From an uncultured Alphaproteobacteria bacterium (lineage in GTDB: Bacteria; Pseudomonadota; Alphaproteobacteria; Bin95): a stretch of 10,424 nucleotides of DNA. Where the stretch lies: positions 1-10,424 of the forward strand of contig CAJXVF010000035.1 of the NCBI GenBank assembly GCA_913060845.1, given 5' to 3'. The translations under genes and the position numbers were made by a program. Below are positions 6,874 to 10,424 of this stretch, in pieces (within the stretch, counting starts at the first letter, position 1; each line of letters opens with the position of its first letter). The notes under the pieces are model-generated. The model was not told the DNA's origin. It worked only from the letters and a program-made list of their open reading frames with translations, and made no database searches.

Positions 6874-7100
6874 TTCACACCTCCAGCCGTTAATGGCTTC
6901 CCTTTACGGCAGAGCATCGATGCCCTGCCTTTCTTTATCTCCTCGTAAGCCTGGATATCTTCTAAAGCGAAGCGGGTGCAGCCGTTAGTGAACTTGATCG
7001 GGCGCGGAAATGTGCAATCACGTTTGACTTGCAACCAGACCCATTGCCTCGTTACGGCGTAGCGGTCGGCGACTTGTTTATCCGTAAGGTATGCTGACAT
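6870..7100 (-). CDS. AlpA-family excisionase-like transcriptional regulator
   Basis: This 76-aa protein has the AlpA form. An N-terminal helix-turn-helix at about residues 5-30 (YLTDKQVADRYAVTRQWVW) is followed by FPRPIKF and an aromatic-rich tail with FALEDIQAYEE (44-54). AlpA proteins act as small DNA-binding activators or excision factors in P4-like satellites and integrative islands, where they control integrase expression or direct excision. The start at 7100 is set by AGGAG (7110-7114) nine bases upstream and by the usual length. That binding site lies inside the loop of a dyad, which may serve for autoregulation. Its stop overlaps the primase start by four bases, so regulator and replicase are probably made together. 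Confidence 0.85.
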   Translation of the reverse strand: MSAYLTDKQVADRYAVTRQWVWLQVKRDCTFPRPIKFTNGCTRFALEDIQAYEEIKKGRASMLCRKGKPLTAGGVK

Positions 7101-7101
7101 T

Positions 7102-7129
7102 GGAACCGTCTCCTATTAATCACGGTTCC
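7102..7129. promoter_or_regulatory. Inverted repeat enclosing the AlpA ribosome binding site
   Basis: GGAACCGT (7102-7109) and ACGGTTCC (7122-7129) are exact reverse complements separated by 12 bases. The loop contains the AGGAG ribosome binding site for AlpA (7110-7114), and the inner stem ends just before it. The site could be a DNA operator for AlpA itself or an RNA hairpin that influences translation of AlpA and the coupled primase. Confidence 0.5.
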
Positions 7130-7160
7130 TTTCCAATAAAGACGCACGAATACGCGGTCG

Positions 7161-7189
7161 TTGGCCGAATAGATTTTTAATTTGGCCAA
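7161..7189. promoter_or_regulatory. TTGGCC repeats between the unknown gene and AlpA
   Basis: TTGGCCGAAT (7161-7170) and TTGGCCAAT (7182-7190) recur 21 bp apart in an AT-rich stretch, and the second contains the 8-bp palindrome TTGGCCAA (7182-7189). This is the only sizeable gap (92 bp) in the right-hand operon. The repeats are plausible operator half-sites of a second promoter driving AlpA and the primase. The 21-bp spacing is about two DNA turns. Confidence 0.35.
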
Positions 7190-7192
7190 TAT

Positions 7193-7777
7193 TTAACGAT
7201 AAGAATCAGAGCGCTTGCGCCAGGCCTTCAAAATCGCCTCATACGACATGTTTGGTGTTCTGCTTTTGAATGCAGCGTCTTCAATTATATCAATTGCGCT
7301 CTCGCGTGGTGAGGTGGGAGAGCGGCTCGGGCGGCGGTCGATGTATCGACGAAGTACAAAAATCAGGCGGCAAACCAGTCCATCGCGAGTTGGATTAATC
7401 TTAGGCCCTCGTGCCGGTTTAGGGCGCACCAGCTTACCCATTAGGCGCTTACCTAGGTCTTTTCGCCCATTTGGACCAAGATCTTCACCACGTTCCAGGA
7501 TAATACCGTAAGCATGCATCACCGCATCAAAGCCCTCGGCATCATCACCTTCAACATGCTGTAAAATGTAATCACCATTCATAGCCATAAGATCAATGCG
7601 AATGACATTAACGGCACGGTCAACCCGGTCCAGGAAAGGTTTGAATTCATCCGCTTTCTCAAGCTCTTGAACTATAAAATCTACCAATTCTTCCCTGGTA
7701 GCATTGCGCAGGTGCCCGTAACGCGCTTCACGCCGTGCATACATCCGACCCAACGCTAGGGCATCATGATCATTCAA
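7193..7777 (-). CDS. Unknown protein of the integrative element
   Basis: I do not recognise this 194-aa protein. It appears soluble, with no signal peptide or membrane segment. The first half looks largely helical, with an acidic run (EGDDAEGFD, 76-84). The second half is strongly basic, with RPKPARGPK at 118-126 and several Arg clusters at 143-159. A short helical tail (YEAILKAWRKR) ends it. The TTG start at 7777 is chosen because AAAGGGGGG (7785-7793) ends seven bases upstream and the gene overlaps the integrase stop by eight bases. The ATG at codon 12 is an alternative start. The coupling and the basic tail fit a DNA-binding partner of the integrase, such as an excision or copy-control factor, but that is inference only. 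Confidence 0.65.
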   Translation of the reverse strand: MNDHDALALGRMYARREARYGHLRNATREELVDFIVQELEKADEFKPFLDRVDRAVNVIRIDLMAMNGDYILQHVEGDDAEGFDAVMHAYGIILERGEDLGPNGRKDLGKRLMGKLVRPKPARGPKINPTRDGLVCRLIFVLRRYIDRRPSRSPTSPRESAIDIIEDAAFKSRTPNMSYEAILKAWRKRSDSYR

Positions 7778-9023
7778 AGTTTTGCCCCCCTTTCACAAAC
7801 GTCAGATATCGCTCGGCCAGAACAGCCCGTTCAGCAAACATGTCATCCCGGCGGTAATGGCGGTCCAAACCTTCAAGCGCATGGTCGGTGTATCGATCGA
7901 CCAGGAAGCGATCGATTGGCGGATCTTGGTGTAACGCCCACGTCTTAAACGTGTTGCGGAAGCCATGGGTCGTGATGTCCCCATACTTCATGAAGTTCCG
8001 CCTGAGCGTCTCGGGATGAATAGGGCTCCGGCCATTGACCGAGAAGACGTATTCACAAGCTTGAGGTAAGCCTGCGATTGTCTGCTGGAGTTCCTCTGGC
8101 AACTTCATCGCGAAAGTACGCCCCGACTTCATGAGGCCTTCTGTGCTCTCCTGAGGGTTTTTAGCAGGCACCGTCCATATGCCAGTTTCAGGCTGATAAT
8201 GCTCCCAGCGCATCAACGCCACTGTCGATGCTCTCTGCGCGCTGATCACCGCCAATTTCATGGCTGTTATGACGGCCTGATGGAATGGTCGCTCTCCCAG
8301 CCAATTCCAGAGGTCCGGTAAACCCGTATATTCAAGCGAAGGGGCCGATTTGATCGACTGCTTGGGAATGATGAAATTTCGACGCTTTGGGCAGGGGTTA
8401 TGATCGATCAATTCATTATCATATGCCCGCTCAAGGACTTCATTTATGGAACCAAGCAGCTTACCGGCCGTGTCACTACGAGTAGTGAAAAGAGGTTCCA
8501 TGAATTTTCGGATTTCAGAGCGCTTGATCAGATCAAGCCGCAGATCGCCGATATGTTGCTGCGCATGCATTTCATAAGACCGAATTACGTGTCGCATCGA
8601 GGCCTTATGGGTCCAACGATTGGCCTTTACACCTAGAGCAAACCAATCTCGATAAGCCATATCAAATGTTGGAATGCCCAGGCGTACATCCGCGTTTCCT
8701 CGAGTGAGTTCGGTCTCGATAGCATCGACTGAATGTGAGCGGAGAGCAGCAGCAGCAACTTCTTTGCGGGTTACCTCGCCGTTCTTTAGCAACCGTTTTG
8801 CCTTCAATGCAGTCTCACGCGCATGCGCAAGAGGCAGATCGGGCCCATAATCCCCAAGATCAATCCAACTTTTTTGGTAACGTAATTGGAACAGTTTCCG
8901 TCCCGACTTGAACCCACGAACATAGAGGCCCGGGCCGCAGCTCTGGCGTGTGTTGTTATCGCCAGGCCTCCATTTACGCAGGGCCATTTCCGATGTGAGC
9001 TGATACGTAGATTTGGTACTCAT
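7770..9023 (-). CDS. Tyrosine recombinase, P4-type integrase
   Basis: This 417-aa protein would catalyse site-specific integration and excision of the element. Residues 8-80 form a DUF4102-like arm-binding domain (GLYVRGFKSGRKLFQLRYQ at 32-50). Residues about 115-205 are the SAM-like core-binding domain. The catalytic domain (about 235-410) has R264 in SAQRAS, a beta-hairpin lysine at K288 or K299, H353-x-x-R356 in THGFRNTF, H381 and the nucleophile Y390 in LDRHY. The set is complete, so the enzyme looks active. The start at 9023 keeps the conserved LTS beginning of the arm domain, although no good ribosome binding site precedes it. A direct repeat GTACCAAA (minus strand) lies on both sides of the start codon. 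The integrase lies next to the tRNA-like attachment site, as is usual. Confidence 0.92.
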   Translation of the reverse strand: MSTKSTYQLTSEMALRKWRPGDNNTRQSCGPGLYVRGFKSGRKLFQLRYQKSWIDLGDYGPDLPLAHARETALKAKRLLKNGEVTRKEVAAAALRSHSVDAIETELTRGNADVRLGIPTFDMAYRDWFALGVKANRWTHKASMRHVIRSYEMHAQQHIGDLRLDLIKRSEIRKFMEPLFTTRSDTAGKLLGSINEVLERAYDNELIDHNPCPKRRNFIIPKQSIKSAPSLEYTGLPDLWNWLGERPFHQAVITAMKLAVISAQRASTVALMRWEHYQPETGIWTVPAKNPQESTEGLMKSGRTFAMKLPEELQQTIAGLPQACEYVFSVNGRSPIHPETLRRNFMKYGDITTHGFRNTFKTWALHQDPPIDRFLVDRYTDHALEGLDRHYRRDDMFAERAVLAERYLTFVKGGQNFE

Positions 9024-9031
9024 TTTGGTAC
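9012..9031. promoter_or_regulatory. Direct repeat flanking the integrase start codon
   Basis: TTTGGTAC occurs at 9012-9019 and 9024-9031, twelve bases apart, bracketing the integrase ATG (9021-9023). With no clear ribosome binding site present, this may be a binding site through which the integrase or another element protein limits integrase expression. It could also be a chance short repeat. Confidence 0.3.
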
Positions 9032-9143
9032 ACTTTTGTCGTTGAATGCATAAATCTCATTCAGACTTATATTAACAAATATATCAATAACTAATTGTTA
9101 TATATGATTAACATTACCCACAAACCATTGATATCATATACAG
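9032..9143. promoter_or_regulatory. AT-rich region between integrase and attachment site
   Basis: This stretch is strikingly AT-rich compared with its surroundings and should hold the integrase promoter (minus strand) and integrase or AlpA arm-binding sites. It includes a short dyad, ATAAC (9087-9091) and GTTAT (9097-9101), and several TTAAC-like words. I could not pick one convincing -35/-10 pair. Confidence 0.4.
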
Positions 9144-9166
9144 TTTGGATCTCTCTACCCGCTCCA
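9144..9166 (+). other. Putative attachment site: tRNA-Gly 3'-end remnant
   Basis: The 23 bases resemble the T-loop-to-CCA end of a bacterial tRNA-Gly gene. CTCTACCCGCTCCA (9153-9166) would be the end of the T stem, the 3' acceptor strand pairing with a GCGGGTA start, the U discriminator typical of tRNA-Gly, and CCA. The T-loop part (TTTGGAT) departs from TTCGATT, and no tRNA body lies to its left, so this is not a tRNA gene. P4-type integrases commonly use tRNA 3' ends, leaving an intact tRNA at one end and a 3' fragment at the other. Orientation places the intact tRNA to the left. The site lies 143 bp from the integrase gene and 7 bp from the stop of the flanking VOC gene. The tRNA match is from recalled consensus, not a search. 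Confidence 0.5.
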
Positions 9167-9173
9167 ACTCTCT

Positions 9174-9590
9174 TTAGCCGTCCTCCCCCGTCACCTGATG
9201 CACTTCGATGACTGTGCCGACGGGGTCGTAGAAGAAGATTTGGCGCCAGCCGGCTACGGCGCGGTCGCCGAAATCGCTGTAGGATATGCCGGCGTCGTCC
9301 AGGCGATTCATGAAGCCGTCCAGGTCATCTGTGCGGAAGGCGATATGGCCCTTCTCGACCGGATTTACGGGCAAGCCTGTGCGGAAATTGACCTCTAGAT
9401 CTTTCTCAGCCAGGTGCATCTGGATATCGCCATCGGTCATGAACGAGACATCGCCCGGATAGCCTTCGTCCAGCTTGCGCTTGCTGCTCATGGTCGGCTC
9501 ATCCTGCATGTCCAGGATATCGCGATAGAAGGCGTCGAGGCCCGGCACGTCATGGGACACGATGTTGATGTGATGCAGCTTGAGCTTCAT
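9174..9590 (-). CDS. VOC superfamily (glyoxalase/dioxygenase fold) protein
   Basis: This 138-aa protein is a single two-repeat vicinal oxygen chelate domain, the family of glyoxalase I, FosA-like thiol transferases and extradiol dioxygenases. The first beta-alpha-beta module begins at LHHINIVSHD (5-14) and the second at KGHIAFRTDDL (80-90). Probable metal ligands are H7, H59 or E62, H82 and E129 (in GTVIEVHQ). The reaction cannot be assigned from sequence. The start at 9590 is preferred over the upstream in-frame start at 9629 because the fold begins at KLHH and AAAGG (9599-9603) sits eight bases upstream. It diverges from the NIT-domain sensor and appears to belong to the chromosome flanking the integration site. 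Confidence 0.85.
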   Translation of the reverse strand: MKLKLHHINIVSHDVPGLDAFYRDILDMQDEPTMSSKRKLDEGYPGDVSFMTDGDIQMHLAEKDLEVNFRTGLPVNPVEKGHIAFRTDDLDGFMNRLDDAGISYSDFGDRAVAGWRQIFFYDPVGTVIEVHQVTGEDG

Positions 9591-9754
9591 GGATGCGACC
9601 TTTGTTGGGTTTCGCCCATAAGAAACCACACACCGGGGCCGCCGCCAATATCTTCGCCGCTAGAAAACACTGGGAAAATAAGACATTCGTTAAGCCAGCC
9701 CATCTAAAATCACCAGAATTCGCAAGCGTCTGCCTGCTGCTGGAGCCGCTGACC
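9591..9754. promoter_or_regulatory. Divergent promoter region between VOC gene and NIT sensor
   Basis: These 164 bp separate two divergently transcribed genes and must hold both promoters. An AT-rich patch lies at 9660-9700. No clear operator or strong sigma-70 pair stands out. Confidence 0.4.
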
Positions 9755-10384
9755 ATGGCATTATCTCTCTCCCGGATGCGCGCCCGGACACGATTGCTGC
9801 TGCTGATTGCGCTGCCTTTGGCGGCGTGCTTTGCCTATGCAGGCATTCTGATGGACGAACGGCGCCAAACCGCCGCCGCATACGATTCTGTCGTTTCCAT
9901 TGCCCGCTTAGCCCCCGCAATCAGCAATCTCGTCCATGCAATGCAGAAAGAGCGTGGGCAAACGGCAGGCTATATTGGCTCCAATGGCACCAGCTTCCAG
10001 GACACCCTGCCCCAGTTGCGCATTGATACAGATGCGGCCGTCCAACTGCTCCAGAGTGACTTGGCCCGATATCGTGCAGGCAATGGCAATCCGAAGCTGA
10101 CCGCCGCCGTCGAGGCCGCAATCAGCAGTGCAGCGGATGCGACCGGCGGACGGGAAACCTATGACACTCTAACCCTATCCGTCGCAGACATGGCGACGCG
10201 CTATACATCCACCATCGCATCACTAATGGCAGCGGCCAATGCAATGGCTCACGCCAGCACAGATGACGCTGTCAACAAGCACATCAGCGCCTTGCTGAAC
10301 CTGATGGAAGGCAAGGAGCGAGCAGGCCTACAGCGTGCCTATGGATCTGTTGGTTTCGGCGCTGGTGGATTCACACCCTTTATC
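9755..10384 (+). CDS. NIT-domain membrane sensor, 3' end missing (cut at contig end)
   Basis: The first 210 residues of a nitrate/nitrite-type sensor protein are present. A basic N-terminus and one membrane segment (about 13-33, LLLLIALPLAACF) lead into a helical sensing domain of the NIT family. It carries the family signature QKERGQTAGYIGSNG at about 64-78 and its partner KERAGLQRAYGS near 190-201. NIT domains sit in the periplasm and pass signals to HAMP plus chemotaxis, histidine-kinase or cyclic-di-GMP output domains. Which output this protein has cannot be known, because genomic sequence ends at 10384. The start at 9755 is chosen over 9593 because it directly precedes the membrane anchor and has GGAG (9742-9745) nine bases upstream. 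The apparent last six codons and stop (10385-10405) are adapter, not gene. Confidence 0.85.
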
Positions 10385-10424
10385 CTGTCTCTTATACACA
10401 TCTGACGCTGCCGACGAATAGAGA
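10385..10424. other. Illumina Nextera adapter and partial i5 index (non-biological)
   Basis: Bases 10385-10403 are the reverse complement of the Tn5 mosaic end used in Nextera libraries (CTGTCTCTTATACACATCT). Bases 10404-10417 complete the Read 1 adapter (GACGCTGCCGACGA). The remaining ATAGAGA (10418-10424) equals the first seven bases of the reverse complement of index S502 (CTCTCTAT). This is untrimmed library sequence joined to the contig end and should be removed before annotation. Confidence 0.98.

Noticed and set aside
9144..9166. A complete tRNA gene ending here
   Set aside because: There is no D-arm, anticodon arm or 5' acceptor strand to the left, and the T-loop is aberrant. Only the 3' end is present.
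9591..9629. Upstream start for the VOC protein adding 13 residues
   Set aside because: The fold begins at the downstream ATG (9590), which has its own well-spaced ribosome binding site.
9593..9754. Upstream start giving the NIT sensor 54 extra residues
   Set aside because: The extension is not signal-like, lacks a ribosome binding site and would nearly abut the divergent VOC start. The ATG at 9755 directly precedes the membrane segment.

Overview
The window looks like an accessory region of an alphaproteobacterial chromosome. The protein styles (LysR/PhyH pair, VOC enzyme, NIT-domain sensor, P4-type integrase, AlpA) and a tRNA-Gly-like 3' end with the U discriminator base point that way, but no marker gene fixes the genus. 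The last 40 bases are not genomic. They are an Illumina Nextera adapter plus part of an index, so this is the right end of an assembled contig.

Left part (1 to about 950). This is the wreck of one integrative element. Only the C-terminal third of a P4-type (D5/SF3) primase-helicase survives on the minus strand. Beyond its end lies an apparently intact origin-like array: 9-bp iterons in two opposite-facing blocks that form a near-perfect 27-bp inverted repeat.

Middle (about 950 to 3550). A LysR-type regulator (minus) and a phytanoyl-CoA dioxygenase-family enzyme (plus) diverge from a 121-bp intergenic region that holds a T-N11-A LysR-type box. They lie between the two element cores and may be cargo, or chromosomal DNA caught between elements.

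Right element (about 3900 to 9166). All four genes are on the minus strand: tyrosine integrase, an unknown 194-aa protein, an AlpA-like regulator and an 871-aa AEP primase/SF3-like helicase, followed by an iteron-rich origin-like region. The integrase/unknown and AlpA/primase pairs overlap and look translationally coupled. A dyad encloses the AlpA ribosome binding site. The integrase-proximal end carries a sequence resembling the 3' end of a tRNA-Gly gene, probably the distal attachment site. No intact tRNA-Gly is visible in the window, so the partner site should lie left of base 1. That would place the LysR/PhyH pair and the older remnant inside one compound island. There are no capsid, terminase or transfer genes, so the layout is that of a P4-like satellite or a minimal replicating integrative element.

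Right flank (9174 to 10384). A VOC (glyoxalase-fold) protein and a divergent NIT-domain membrane sensor, cut off by the contig end, look like ordinary chromosome.
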